Assembly (NCBI RefSeq): GCF_004193775.1
Contig: NC_041011.1
Span: 38,943,167 to 39,007,166, forward strand
DNA from: Glycine soja
Taxonomy: Eukaryota > Streptophyta > Magnoliopsida > Fabales > Fabaceae
Reading direction: 5' to 3'
Length of the DNA stretch: 64,000 nt
Both the position numbers and the translations under genes were made by a program. Under the pieces are notes generated by a model. The model made no database searches. It saw only the letters and a program-made list of their open reading frames with translations, and had not been told where the DNA came from. Positions 1 through 14,100 of this stretch are shown here, piece by piece. Position 1 is the stretch's first letter; each line of letters starts with the position of its first letter.

Positions 1-236
1 CCTCCTCTTAACGGCAACGAAGAAGAAGAAAATGGAAACGGCTGATGATGTGAGAAAGAAGAAGCAGAAAGCCTGTGAGGAAGAACAGAAGAAAACCGCA
101 GGAAGAAGAAGGGGAAACGCGGGGCGGGAGAGAGAGAGTCTCGGATTAATTTTTAAAAAAATAAGTAAGGGGTATTATGGACTTTTCACTACAAGTGCTG
201 GGTGCACCAGTAAAAAAGCTGGGTGCACCTAGCAGC
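1..236. mobile_element. Truncated end of a MULE/MITE-like element (inferred)
   Basis: Two copies of the motif GCTGGGTGCACC lie at about 201-230, and the second runs into GCACCTAGCA. The same motif, in the same order, forms the right end of the complete 378-bp element at 36637-37014. The simplest reading is one end of a related inverted-repeat element whose other end lies before base 1. A 66-codon Lys/Arg/Glu-rich open frame at 32-232 lies inside it and ends in the terminal-repeat motif, so I do not call it a gene. No target duplication can be tested because the left end is missing. Confidence 0.4.
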
Positions 237-891
237 ACTCTTATTGTTATTGGATCTTAACCTAGAAGGCCCAATCAACTAGAGCCCAATCCAACAATCT
301 TGGGGTTTTACTTTCACTTCTGCTTTCTAATACGAGAAAACGCGCGCATTTCAAAATCTGACGAGAGATGTTTCTGATTTGAAGTTGCTACTCTATGCGA
401 GCAACCAATCAACGCGATCTGATACGATCAACCTTCGACTTGAACGGTAAAAACATTTCTACACTGATTCATATTCTTTGCTCTTAAAATACAAATCGAA
501 CGGAAAATCTAATTCATCGATCTTCTTTGTTTCCTTTCTATGATTTTCTACCGGTTAACTGATTCTTGCTACTCAATCAATCATCTACGTTACTATACTG
601 TTTGCTTTCGTTTTTTTAAATTTTAATGTCTTCGATTCTGATTTCGCATAAAGTTTGCGTTCTCGTTAACATTGTGTTTGTGTTACTGTTGTTTGTAGCG
701 GCTCTATCCTGAATATATATGCTTTTACGTTGCCTTTCTAGTTTCAAATGTTCAAGTTCACTCACGGTGCTAATTAATTGCAATTTATTCTAATATATGC
801 TGATTTTTTTTTATTATTGTTAATTTATTTTGTGAATGTTTCGGTTATAGGCGTAAAAGTGCTTTTAGGCTAGTATCTCTAGGCGTAACCG

Positions 892-1596
892 ATGTCAACT
901 CAAAGGGAAAGCACAGAGAGCGGAGCTATGAGGAAACGAATGAAACATGAGGTATTTGTTTCATCGTCTTTCAATCTTTCTCTGTCTTGAATTTACCTTC
1001 CGTTCTTTTCAGCATCCTTTACTTTTTCGATTTTTTTTTCCACAAAAAATAGGTGGCAGAAAAGGCGGGAGATGAAGCAGAATCAAAGACTGTAGAGGAG
1101 GAAGAATTCGAGACCAACATTGCTGGATCTGAAGAAATGGAACTCAGTGTCTCTCTTATTCTTGAGAAGATTGAGAGTTATACTCAGAGGGTAGCTATAT
1201 ATAGTTATACACCGAACACCGTGTAAAGCTTGGAATCGTAGTGTATAAAAAAGTCACCTAACTTTTTGACTTGCTGAATGATGGATTGCATGTAGGTATC
1301 TGAGCTCCTAGAATCAGGGAAAACAATGTTGAAGGAGCTAAGCGATGAATTTGAAGAGAAACTGATTATGTGAGCTGTGAAGTTGTCACTAAACATCTTT
1401 TACTTTTAATACTATTGACTTTCTGTGGTACGATCCTTTTAACTTTAACTTTACAATATTCAGGATTCACAAGGAGCAAGTGGAAAAATGGCAAGAAGAA
1501 ATCAGAGAACTGCGTGCACTCGATGCTTCAAATGAGGAAGCCAATGCTCTTCTGCATAATGCTCGACATCTTCTTCAGCCCACTCGCGATCATTAG
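892..1596 (+). CDS. Small acidic coiled-coil protein of unknown function, 134 aa, four exons
   Basis: Exons are 892-951, 1053-1190, 1296-1369 and 1464-1596. All introns are GT..AG and the phases close to a 134-residue protein ending at TAG 1594-1596. The start is the first ATG after an inferred 5'UTR intron (about 447-850, GT..AG). The N-terminus is hydrophilic and basic (MSTQRESTESG, then a KR-rich stretch), residues 20-50 are Glu-rich, and residues 50-125 are a heptad-like helix containing VSELLESGKTMLKELSDEF and ending LLQPTRDH. There is no signal peptide, membrane segment or catalytic motif. Intron positions fall in the helix, and the third exon ends in a split ATG codon. I do not recognise the family. 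The shape would suit a subunit of a larger complex, which is inference. The splice model is well supported; the function is unknown. Confidence 0.75.
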
Positions 1597-4500
1597 TGAG
1601 GGTAATTTTCTGATGTATATGTACATTCATTAATCAGGAAATATGTATGCCTTGGTAGGAGTTTGAATGTGCTATGCTAGCCTGGGGAATACTCGGGCAC
1701 TATTGGATCATTAGGAATTTAAGATTGGATTAATTTGAATTGGGCTGTTTCCCATCATCTAAATCTTAATGTGCAATATATACTCATCACAATTGGTTAA
1801 TATAGGCGGGGGAGTTATAGAAACTTTAGTAGTAATGACACTCGGGCAAATTTGTGGCATTTAAATTGAGAGATGGCAATTAACAGGAAGGTGGTGTTTG
1901 GATTTTTTCGCCGTAAAAGGATGAACGAGTCAACTCAAGTCCTTTATTTTAATGGACTTCTTCTCTGAACTTGCCTTTTCTTGAATTCAACTTCTTTGAT
2001 CAATTAATTTCCTGATGTTGAGTTTACCTATGCTAAGATTGTTGAAAGGCTTGATATTGAGAAGTTTGTTCACATGCAGGTTTTCCAACGTTTGCGGATT
2101 GAGTGAAAACTCATGAGATATATAATGTCCTACCATTTTACCTGGATCCCATTTGGGCATTGTTAGAAAAAGTCTTAATATTGATGGTTAAACAAAAGAA
2201 AATATATAGATGGTTAAATGAAAAGAAGTTTCAACATTACCAATTTAGTGTTGCTTTGCTTGGTAGCAAGTGAAAGGGAAAACTTTAGGCTTATAGACAT
2301 CGATACATTGTACAGGAAATTAACTTCTATAGTTTTATTTCTATTCTGTTATAGCCTTACGTGTTAACAAATAGCTAGAGACTATCGTACATGTGATATG
2401 AACATTGCATTGAAGAGAACAATTAACATCATTGACAAGAATGTAATTGAGGATAACGGGAGTCGAAAACAAAAGAGAATGTTCATTTGTTGTCGTAAGA
2501 GTGGGTATATAATTAGGATTTAAAAATATTATTTTATTATAAAAAAATTTGTGAATTTTTAAAAGATTATTTTAATATAAAAAAGTTAGTGGATTTTAAA
2601 AATTATGCACAAATATTATGACTTATCAAAATTCTATAAAGACTTTTATGATAGTTTAAATTTTAATGGATTTATATCATAATAATTCAAAAGATTTGAA
2701 AAGATTATAAATTTATAAGATTTGAAAGGATTATGTGAATTTTTAAAAATATATTCATAATTATAAGAGTTAGTGAAAAAAAAAATAATAAGAAAAGATG
2801 ATATTTGGATAAAAAAAGTAAAACTAATATAATTTTTTAAATCTTTTAATAATTATATTAATTCTAATTTTATATTATCATATACTAACTTTTTTTGTAA
2901 TAACATTTTTCATTCTTACTTTTTGGATTTGAATAATAGATTTAAAATTATACATTATTTTTTTTAATTACTATAATTATTTCAAATAAATCTAATGACA
3001 TGTTTAAGTGGGATGTAATAATAAGTATATACTATAAGAGTGTGTTTGGATAGAGAAATTTAAAATTTTGAAAAATTTTAAATTCTAAAAATTTCAAATA
3101 CTTTAATTGAAATTCTTTTATTTTCAAAATTTTGTGTTTGGATAAAAAAGTTAAAATTATGAGGGTGAAAAAAAATGAATGAAAAAAAGAAAAAATATGA
3201 TTTGTGTGTTAGTTATACGTGTTCCTCTACGTTCAGATCCGATCGATGTTCCACAATCTCATACGGTGTTTCTTGAAGAAGATTGTAAGAAGAGAATTTT
3301 AATTTCTCACCTTTTAGAAGGAAATTAAAATTCCAGATTTTTAGTTGTTTAAAATTCTGTTTTAAAATTCCAAAATTTTAAATTCTTCACAAAAAAACAT
3401 CCAAACAATGAATTCTAGATTACAGAAATTCAAATTCTCTAATAAATTACTTTCCTCAGTTAAAATTTTCTATCCAAACATACTTTAAGAGACTAGTGAT
3501 GGTGAAAAATTGATAGGAGCATTATTAGGAAGATTATTGAATCATGGGGATGACGAAATTAAGGGATACACTTATGAAAATATTACATCGAGCAAATGAT
3601 GATCATAATTAATATAAGAAAAGCATAATTAGTCTTATCACATAAGACAAACATTAATTTAATTTATAAAACAAATAAAAAAGTACAGAGGAGAGAAGTA
3701 TATTTGACATTTTTTTATTCCAAAAGAATAAGAAAAATATATATAATATATGCCTTTTGAAGAATATTAAAGAAAAAAGAGGATATGTATGATGAAAAAA
3801 ATGAAAGTATGGTAATCAGTAGAGAAAAAAAAGGAAAAAAGGCTAACAAAATTTCAAGTGTTTGAATAAGATTGTTTGATAAATATTTTATACTAAAATT
3901 CATTGAATAATCCATCAAAATTTGTATATTTTTTAATATCAAATGACTTATTATGAGTTATAAAAAAATCCTAATTGAATATTATTAAATTTTGTTGTCT
4001 TGCTTAAAAAAATTTAAAAGTCATAATTAAATATCACAAGATTTATTTATATTATTTAAAAATACTGATTAAATACCACAAATCTTTTAAAATTATTTTA
4101 AATCATAATCCAATACATCCTCTTAAAATATTTTTAGGATGTTTTTAATTCCTATAAAGTTAAAATATACCATTATATGAGTTGAAGATAAGGTCAATTA
4201 AGCCAAACTTAATTCCAAATCAAACAATGATATATTTCAATTTTATAGGGACTAAAACATACAACAAATTTACAAGGCCAAAAATGAATATTTTTTATTT
4301 TATGAGAAAAAATATTTTAGTCATAATTATTTTAACATTTTTTAATTGATTACAGATAAAGAAAGGAAGGTAAATACTATCTTCAACAGAAAAAAAAAAT
4401 ACATACGGTTATATAAATATCATTCTTTTAGTAAATCATTAATGTCTTAAGTGATTTATCACTAACAAACAAGAGAATCATTAAAAGTTAAAACTGACGT

Positions 4501-5187
4501 AAACGGCATAACATTCATATAATATTGTTGTCCTTTCAAAATTTCATTCAATTGCTGGAATTCAATAATTAGAGATAGGTAAATTTCTTAGTTGTCTAAG
4601 ACAAATAATTTGATTAATCTGTATCTCCTGTGGCATTCGAAATGTTTTTAATTAGGGGAATTGGCAAGAGTTTCATACTATTCAAATTGATGGCCATATC
4701 TTCTCATACGGTTATACATCCAAGTTCATTGGCAGAATTACCACCTAACATATTCCAATGGTTATACAGATACTAGATGGATTTGAAACTAGTAATAATC
4801 AAAGACATGGAGGACCACGTAATTAATCTAATTAACTACACCGATCCTATAATCAAATCTCCCTAAAATAGCAATACAATATATAAAAATATGTAACGTC
4901 TCTTAACAGTGTAACCTAATGCTCATTGAGTCCAGTGAACTAAATTCTTGTGCTCTGGACTACTTGATTTCGCGAACAGATATTGCTCCTCCTTCAACAG
5001 TTATGTACCATATTTGCCCCCAATGTCAGAAAGAAGCTGACTAAAGGATGCGTTGTTTTGCCTATGAGCCATAAGTTTGCAAACTAGTATGTATTTTTAG
5101 GGTATTGGACAGGCTAGGGGGAGGGGAAAGAAGTGGATGTCGAAATGCTAACTGTACATTATTAACATAACTATAAGCTTTGCTATA
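1597..5187. other. AT-rich intergenic region; 3'UTR of paladin at the right end
   Basis: No supported gene. About 1597-1800 should hold the 3'UTR of the coiled-coil gene. The middle is very AT-rich with short open frames only, apart from the inverted-repeat MITE at 3039-3488. About 4900-5187 is taken as the 3'UTR of the minus-strand paladin gene because it directly follows its stop codon. Confidence 0.6.
3039..3488. mobile_element. MITE-like inverted-repeat element
   Basis: The left end TGTTTGGATAGAGAAATTT matches the reverse complement of the right end, which reads ATTTTCTATCCAAACA on the plus strand. A second internal TGTTTGGATAAA lies near 3136. About 450 bp long, no coding capacity, interior AT-rich apart from a short GC-richer stretch near 3220-3260. 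A clean target duplication was not found, so the exact ends and the superfamily are uncertain. Confidence 0.45.
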
Positions 5188-8100
5188 TTATTTATCAATT
5201 CTAAGATTGTTACATAGATGACCAAGCTCAGGTCTTGCATCCATCCATGCAGAAAATTTCATGTTCGCAGGAGAGGTGCAGTAAAGGTAAGATCTGAATG
5301 TGATCAGGAAAAAATATCGCCTGCAAATGATGGGGGAAACATAAAATAGCTACACAACAAAATAATATATGTCCTACATCAACATGCGACAAATATAAAA
5401 GCCAACATTCACTGGCCACGTGTGTATAACTATTATATAATATATACATAGAGTTGAAAGTATTATAAAATTATTTTTTTACAATATCCACCATTGGATT
5501 GAATGTATCATGTACATCATGTTCAAAAGCTTCTATTTTTTTTTTTTAATGTGCATCAGTTCAAAAGTTTCATAATCAAGCATTGATTTTGTTAGAAATT
5601 TAATATAAAACCAATTACAAGTCTTTACCTTTACAACTAAGGCATTTGGGACTCTGTTGGTTCTTAATATGGTATCAATGCCTCTACGATCAAGTGCTCT
5701 AGAGTTCAATCCCCACTACCCAGTTCTTCTAATAAAAGTTTGATTTCAACAGAAGGTGGGTTAGAAATATAATACAATAAAAGGCTCTTGTGTGAGGAAT
5801 CATGTTAGAAATTCCACCTAATAGAACGAGTTTTTGAGTTTGTAGGTTCTTGATCTCCCACAATTGTGGGATTTTGGACATAGGAAACGTCAAGAGAAAG
5901 AGTTTACAGAGAAATGGGATTAAAAACAGCAGCAAAACATGTCCCCCAACAAACTCAAATAGGGTTTCTCAATAACCACAAACTAGAACCAGGTAAGGAT
6001 GGGTTGAACCCTAGAATAGATCCAAGGGATGTCGGTGAACAAAATGGTGGAAGTGGCAAGACCAAGATTGACAGGGTGGTGCTAGCTAGGCCTTCACATG
6101 CTAGCAACGACAAAATCATCTAATGTGCATAGCAGTGGGATTCTGGGTTTTGTAGGAACATAGAACAAACCTTTTTGATAAAGTCGCTGGTCAGAAAGGC
6201 AGCATTGGTCAACAGTGCAGAGTGCTAAGCTAGGTTATGAACAACCAATTTTAGCATTGTGAACATGTTGAAGATGGCCAATAGCCTATGAGGCTGATCG
6301 GTAACTTCTAAACAAGAAAGAGGAGTTTCCTTGGACACCTGAATATCAAATGCGAGAGACAACTAATTTTGAAGTGGAAAAAACATGTAAAATAAAGAGA
6401 GCTTCACATTTAGGAACTTGGTAGTGGAAGAAAGGTGAGACAAGTCCTAAAAATGGTACCACTTTGATGCCTTGTAATTATGGGGTTTTAGATGTAGGAG
6501 GAAGAAAAGAGTGAACAAAGACTAAATTCAATCAAATTGATGTTGACTTATGATGATGTGATGCATTAATAAAACTGAAGTACTAACTCTAATTTTTACT
6601 AACTAATAATCCTAACTAAATACGTTAACCAATCATATAATATTAGGAAACAAAGAAACTAAGAAAATAGAGAATCTAATCCTAAGAGAAGAAATACTCT
6701 AAAATATTGCAAGATATTATGGTTTATTCAAACAGTTTTCTACACTATTAACATTTATTGAAATTAGAATATAATTATACTTTTCAAAGAAACAAAAGTA
6801 ATGGTTGTTTGATCTTATACTAATTCTTGTTTTAACTTTCCAAAACTTCACAAGCAAGTTTTATATAATAATTGATTATAATGTTGTAATGATCAAAATA
6901 ATGTTGTTGAGTGGTGCAATTGTACCAATTCTAACACTAATGTTGATTACTGAGTAGGTGGGGAAGGTAAGTTTACCTCAAAGCCTTGACACCCATATCC
7001 ATAAGATATGCTCGTTCCTCGTCATCACCATCTGTAAACTTCTCAAATTCTTTATGATAATAAAGAATATCATCTCGTAGATGCCCTGCACCTGCACATC
7101 TATTGAACAAAGAAAAATTCAGTACATCCAATGAAAATAAATAATTTAAACTGTTTCCAAATCAATTTAATTTTTTTTCAGGAAAATGAAGCAAAATCTA
7201 CTAAATTTCATAACCACAAAGATCGAAACAAAAAGTAATTGCAAAGGTAAAATAAGGTCAGAAAGAACATAATTATGACATCCACTTTGATGATAAACAT
7301 GTTTTCTTATAGGTAATATCATAAGGGTAGTAAAGTTTGGGATCAAATTTTGGCTTATAACCTTTCAATGACAATATCAGCATCTGCTTTGCTTTGGGGA
7401 CCACGTATGAGAACTCTTGTAAGGCTCAAAATGTCACGATAGTCACCCATCTTGAGTGCTGCTTCATTAGAAGCTCGAGAGGCCAAGTTCTCTTCGGTTG
7501 CAGCACACTGATGAGGACCAAACAATGGCTGTGGGACTTTGGACGCAAAGCTTGCCTCTGCGCCTAGTCTAATACAGATTATGGCCATTGCATATGCAAC
7601 TCCCCCAAAACCTGTGTGTGATACAAAAAGGTAACTCTCTGCAGAGCTACAAAAGGCAAGAGTTTAGAAGTATATTATTAAAAATAAACTAGGAATAACT
7701 TCAAAAGAATAACAATTGATATTGTTCCTAAACAGAACGCAGACAGATGCCCATGGAACATATTAAGAACAAAGCAACTCTTATCTTTGCTTCCCTTAAC
7801 CCATTAGATAGTAGCACCATACATTAGTGATAATCCAAACCATCATAAATTTACAATACTAGATTCTAGTGATTGCATTTTGGAGAGAAAGTCATCCGCT
7901 AAATTATTAACAGCCATAGGTTAGTTAATGTATTTATGGACACAGTCCACACAAGGAAAAAAAAATATCAGCAAACTTTATAAACACTTAACACACAGAA
8001 GGATACTTACTCATCTTTACAGTACTGTATTGCATCAATGTCAGAGGCCAAAGCATCTCTCTCTCTTGTTAATGGTATCCTCGAATAGATAATATCATAT

Positions 8101-11100
8101 CCCTCATCTTTCAGGGTGGAATAAACTTCTGCAGGTGTTTTCACATCATCTGCCAAAATATTTTCCCAGTATCCAACGACGCTGGACTTATTTGTTGAAG
8201 GATCATATTCTTCACGATGAAACAGCATCAGCCCACCAGACTGTCTAATCTCAGCTAGTATATCTTCTTTCAATCGTGCTTCCATGTGTTCCACCTGCAT
8301 TGCAGTTACCATGAGTTGTGCAACATATTATATTTTGTGATATGTTCCAATAGACACATTGTACAAGATGACATACTGCAGGACCAGTGATTCCAACATG
8401 CTTGAGTGTATCAACAGGTTTGTTCAACTCCCTTAGGACAAAGGGAGTGCCTTTGATATAGACAACTGCTTCCTCTCTCAGATCAGTCAATATCACTTTT
8501 TGAGCAGATGAGACATTTGCTTTAGGCTTAGCACCCAAATAGGATAGTATCTCCTTCGCACCAGAGATGGTTGGAGTTGCCATGCTATACACAGGGAATT
8601 CATCAACCTTGGGCAGGGAAAAAAAGTTTTAGGCATAATGATATTTCCAAAGTCGCCATATCACATTATATTTCCATTGATTATACTCTTCTCATAATGC
8701 ACACAAGAAAAATAATAAGCATGTGAAAATTCACACACTCGTACAAAGGACAAATCATAAGACTTCTTCCCTACTTTTCAAAGGTAGGTAGTTACTTTCT
8801 CAAATGCTAATTGTATACATAAAAAAAAGAAAAAACTAAAAATGTTAGCAATCTCCTACTGTGAGAGTGTATGCCATGAAGAATTGCAGGGGATCAGAGC
8901 CAAGGTGGACAAGGGAATTGACATGCCCAGGGGTTACATCTAATAGTAAGTGAATTTAAATACATACAATAGTCTAAGTACATCTCTGATTCAGTTTATG
9001 TTGAACTAAACACCTTTTTTTGTCATCTTGAGAGAGCTTTTGAATAAAAGAAATGATTATTTCCAAGAAAATAAAGGGTTGTTTGGTTTGACAAAACATT
9101 TTTTGTTTTCGTTTTCTATTTTCACTTTTATTTACAAAAGTGCCACATTATTTTCACTTTGTTTCCTGTTTTAAAAAGTTTATATAGGAAACAGTAAAAA
9201 CATTTTTTATTGTTTTCCCTTTCCATTTTATGCTTTCACTTTTCCTATACAAACTTAAAACAGAAAATGAAAATAGAAAACATTTTCTCAAACAAAATGG
9301 CCATAAGCTTTCCCAATCAGTAAAATATTGTTGTAATTGTAAAGCTCATATATTATTAGATCAAAAAAAGAAATTGATATTAGATACATAAACTTATGGA
9401 TTAGAATTCATAATGATAAAAATAACTTTATAACTGTATTTTGATTGTTTCAATCCAGTGTTGACAAATTTTTCACTGTTCTCAATCTACAGGGGCAAAA
9501 GACTGATAACCAGGCCAGTTCACAATTCAACAGATTAATCTGGCAATAGGTAAGTTTCAGTTTTTAAAACAATGAGGCCAGCTTTTGGACATAGAAACCC
9601 TGTATATATCGCACTCTGTTACCAATTCTTTTGGTTGCCATGATATCACTTATGTTGATAAAAGAAATATCAAGATGAAATTTACAAGCTTATATGTCAC
9701 TACGGTAGCCTTTAAATTTAATAAAACAATGAAAAGACTTGCTATTCTATAATTAGAAAGGATACTCAAAACCACCTCTAACGTAACAGTGGAAGATGAG
9801 ATTATCCAATTACAAGATAACAAATATCAGAATGAAATCTGCAACCGAATTATGAATACACTTACACCAATAACACATTAAAGATGCTAATTCTACCAAC
9901 AACTTATGATCCTGCAGGTCTCCACTGGATGTGTTGCCTGACCCTCTGGATCACAAATTTGATGATAGTTTGTTTCTTTATCAGTCCTTACATATGTAGG
10001 CTTACCTTGTAAACGTGTGGTGCACCATGTATTTGTATGTGGCTAGAAGTTCTCTGACCAGGAAAGAAATACGTTTTCAGTATGTAGCCTTTCCCAAGAA
10101 CAGAACCACTCCGGGCTTTGACGAAAGCCTCCATTACTGCATCTCCATGCTGAGATTCTTGTGGTGCTCTCAACTCTTCCTACAATTAAATGACAATAGG
10201 AAATATTAATTACTTCAATCCTTTGGGGGCAGGAGAAAAATAACTTTAAGTAGGAAAAAAAAATTACAGGGACAGTAAAAAATCGCCCTGGTCTCAATCT
10301 GATGCTCCATTTCATAGCCTGCACCTCTGGCCTTTCATGCATCCAATTCTTAAATGCCATTTTGTATTCTGCTTGTCCACAAAACCCATCAAATGCTTCA
10401 CTTCCAAGATATGCTGCAAAAGCAATAAGACGGAAGTACCGTTCCAAGTACTCAGCACCACGATATAATGCCACCCTCCTTACCCTAGGCTCAACATGTT
10501 GCTGATTGAATACTTTTCTATATTCCAAAACAGCTTGGCGAATGTTTTGAAGTGCAGAACATCTATCAATAATAGCATCTAAGGCCTCCCGGCACTCCAC
10601 CCCATTATCAAAAAATGCTGTTATCTTCCATAACAAGAGAATGTCATTTATACCAAAAGCATGACTTTGTTTCTCGTCAGGCATTATTTGCAAAGTATCA
10701 GGAGTTAATGCAGTAACATAGCCCCCAACTTCATCTCCACCCGAGAAACCCCCATCCGCTTCTTCACGGGTCATATCATCTCTCAATATTTTAATAGGTC
10801 TTCCATAATCAATTCGAAGTTTCACAAGGCATGCTATGACAGTGCCAGTGGTTGTCCTGCCCCTACCCATCTGATATATGAAAGGGATATTAGCAGTAAA
10901 AGACGAAAAGAGAAATACTAGGCAAGAGAAGAACCAATAGACAGAAATATAAATGAAGATGTCCACAAAGAATACAGAAGAGGAGATAAAGGATGAAGAA
11001 ACTACCTGACAATTGAAAACAAAAGCAGTGTCCTTAGCAGCAGAAGCAATATTGAAAGCCACAGTGTCAAAGTCAGAGCTTTTAGGAGCTTTTCCATCAG

Positions 11101-14100
11101 TGATGGGAACACGTGCATACTTAATCGGAAATCCATCAGCCTCCAGGCTTTTAAAAACTTCAAGTGGGGTTTGAATCATTTCAGAAGTGACGTGCTCCCA
11201 AGCATCATATATATGCCCATCATCTGTTTCATGGATAACCATTATTGCATTGCCATACTGTTCAGCTTCTCGTAGGATATCTTCTTTTAATCGAGCCTCC
11301 ATTTTCTCTACCCTTTCACGACCAATTCCCTGAAAGCACAAATTGCAATATCCAATTCAGACAATTTGGCACAAAATTGACAAACTGCTGTGAAATTATG
11401 AGGCACCAAATGGCATCTTAGATTCTACTTAGATATGCTTCATGCTATATCTACTTCAGCATTAGCATGAATGTGTATATTTTTTGAAATTTCCCCTAAC
11501 CTGCAGCAAACAAAGTGAAGGGGATTTGGCCAGATTTTATAGGGTCAAATTGCATTCAACCAATGCTGTATGTGTAGGTATGTGCACATGTGCAGTTACA
11601 TATCCCCTACAACCGACACTCAGCTATGAATTTCATATTTCAATCTTTGGGTATGATAGGTCAGAGCAAATCACATGACAAGACCATACATTATAAGTTC
11701 TGCAGTTTATCTCACATAATATTATTTCGGAGTGAAACTGTGCTGTGTTCATACAAGGTAAAGCAGTTAAGAGCTAGCAGACGGTATTATAATGACACAA
11801 TCGCATCTTTGGCAGAAATAATAAAGGCAACACTGTACACACATATCACCATGCCAGTGACACTCTATTCTCCCTATTATGCACCAGCTCATGCCAACAG
11901 AATGACAACATCCTATTGACATACTGCAGTCTACAAGATAATTTTGGAAAGCCAAATGAGGTATATGAACTAGTGAATTGAAAACCACAGGAGAGACCAA
12001 CTTTTCTAAAATCAACATCTAGTTTGCACTACCACTTTCCTTAACCTGAAAGTTTATTGAAGAGGTATGTAAAAGATTCAAAGTAATTTTTACCGTGTAT
12101 TCCAGCATGTTTTTGTATGGTCTTTCAACTTCACGAAGAACAAATGGTTTCCCATTGATGTAAATAACAGGTTCTTCTCTCATATTATGCCAAAGTACTG
12201 GGCGTCCACCTTTGGAGCTACCAATCCTACGAATGACAGATCGAATACCATCAATAGTTGGATTTGCCACCCATAAACTGGAAACCCAGGAACTTCTCTG
12301 AAATTTGGTGCTCCCTCCACTCTCTCGGGTAATCTTGGATGTTGACATCCAGGACAGTGATCACTTTTCAAAACAGTTTGACTGCCAAGAACTTCGCCAT
12401 TTCTCAAGGCAGCAACCACACTCATCTCAGAAGGACGACCATCAGTAGATTCAGCTATCTTCTTTAGAGATGGCTTCAAATTGGAATATCCAAGTGCACC
12501 CATTGGATTTCTCCTCAACAACCTGCAATGCAAATAAGCAGCATAGGAAATAAATGATTCATGCCAAATATTAGCAATCATAAGGTCAACAAGTTAACAA
12601 ATACAATCAGAAATCTAATTCATGAATAATTGGCCTACTAATATGAAGGGAAATTTTTTTCAAGTAATGACTAATGAGAGGGGTGAACACTAGATAAGAA
12701 AAGGCCATACTGTTAGCAGACTCTATAGCAGCTTTCAGTGAATACTGTTAAGATCCTACATCAGCAAGAGATATGACCAAAATAGTCCCTATCATGGCTT
12801 GAGCAATCCTTTCACCTTGAGCTAGCTTTTGGGGTTGAGTTAGGCTAAGTCTATTCTTAACTCTAATACAGCATCAAAACCAATTCAATCCTAATGTTGA
12901 GCCATAAGATGTCCAATCCTAAAAACCTCATGATCCAAATGTACAGGCCTAGGCATGAGAGGTGTGGTACGATCCTTCATTGGCTAAGGCTATGACCAAA
13001 TACTCATTCTAATGACTTTGTCCACCCTTAAGCTAACTTTTGAGAGTGAGACTATTGAGTTAGGCCTAGTCCATTCCCAATTCTAATAAATATCAACCAA
13101 AAAAATCCCTAAACTATAAGGTTAGTGAATATTTCATAAGGAGTCAAGTTCATCTTGCCTCTATCCAGATAACTGATGTCAAGCCACACAAACGAGCAAA
13201 CAAAGTAGCCAAAGTTTAGTTAGGTCAAAAAGGTACTACAGAATCATAGCATAATGTCCCAATAGATTTTCCAGATCAAGGCTCATTTCTTTGGGGGAAA
13301 AAATTGGAATCCTTAAAGGATATCTTTGGGAAAATCAAGAAGCATTTCAACTTAACCATGCATCATGCAATCATCACAACTCGTTAGAGATCTTCACTAT
13401 CAAAAGCTAATGGCAATCTAAGAACCACACTAGCATATTTGATGACAAGACTTGATTGATTATTTAAACTTTTGAGCCTAAAAAACAATATCAACATCAA
13501 GGATTTCTTTAATAGAAGTACCAATGTGCAAGGACAACTAACAACTACCACCTCAGACTGAACAAAATATGATGTCTCAATATACAAGCAAGCTCAAATG
13601 CATTAATGTAGTTCAATTTTTCAATGCTAGGAAAGGCTGTCAAACTCTCAAGTTAGCTAGTAAACTGTTACAAGTTTACAATTCAAGGTAGAGAAAACGA
13701 GTTAATTTTTTAGATAAACTCTTTAACTAGTTTAAACTCACATAAATTCTCGAGTCAAGAAGCGAGTTAAAGTTTGAAATCAAATGGAATTTTTGCCCCT
13801 CATTGACCCCACAGTGACTGTTTTACTAGGACACAAATGATTTGAAGAAATACTCTTCTGAAATGTTTTCAGTTTTGAAACTAATAAATGATTTGGTCAT
13901 TTATGTAGGTTGGTCTTAATTGGCACTATTGTACTATCGCACTTTATTATTGTGGGTTGCTACTCTACTTTATTATGGAGTTGAAATGTTGAATTATTAT
14001 TGTGCTAAGAGTATTATTTTATGCATATATGCCACTAATAGGTTTTTAATATTATTTTTTTTCCAGGAAAACTCTTACGATTTTACAAGTCAAGTCTATC

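Noticed and set aside
5660..5720. Possible tRNA gene
   Set aside because: Only a B-box-like stretch; no cloverleaf can be formed. Listed as a weak SINE-like repeat instead.
12019..12581. Two overlapping minus-strand frames that looked like two genes or an extra intron
   Set aside because: Both encode consecutive parts of one paladin exon; no splice sites at the switch. A one-base deletion explains it.
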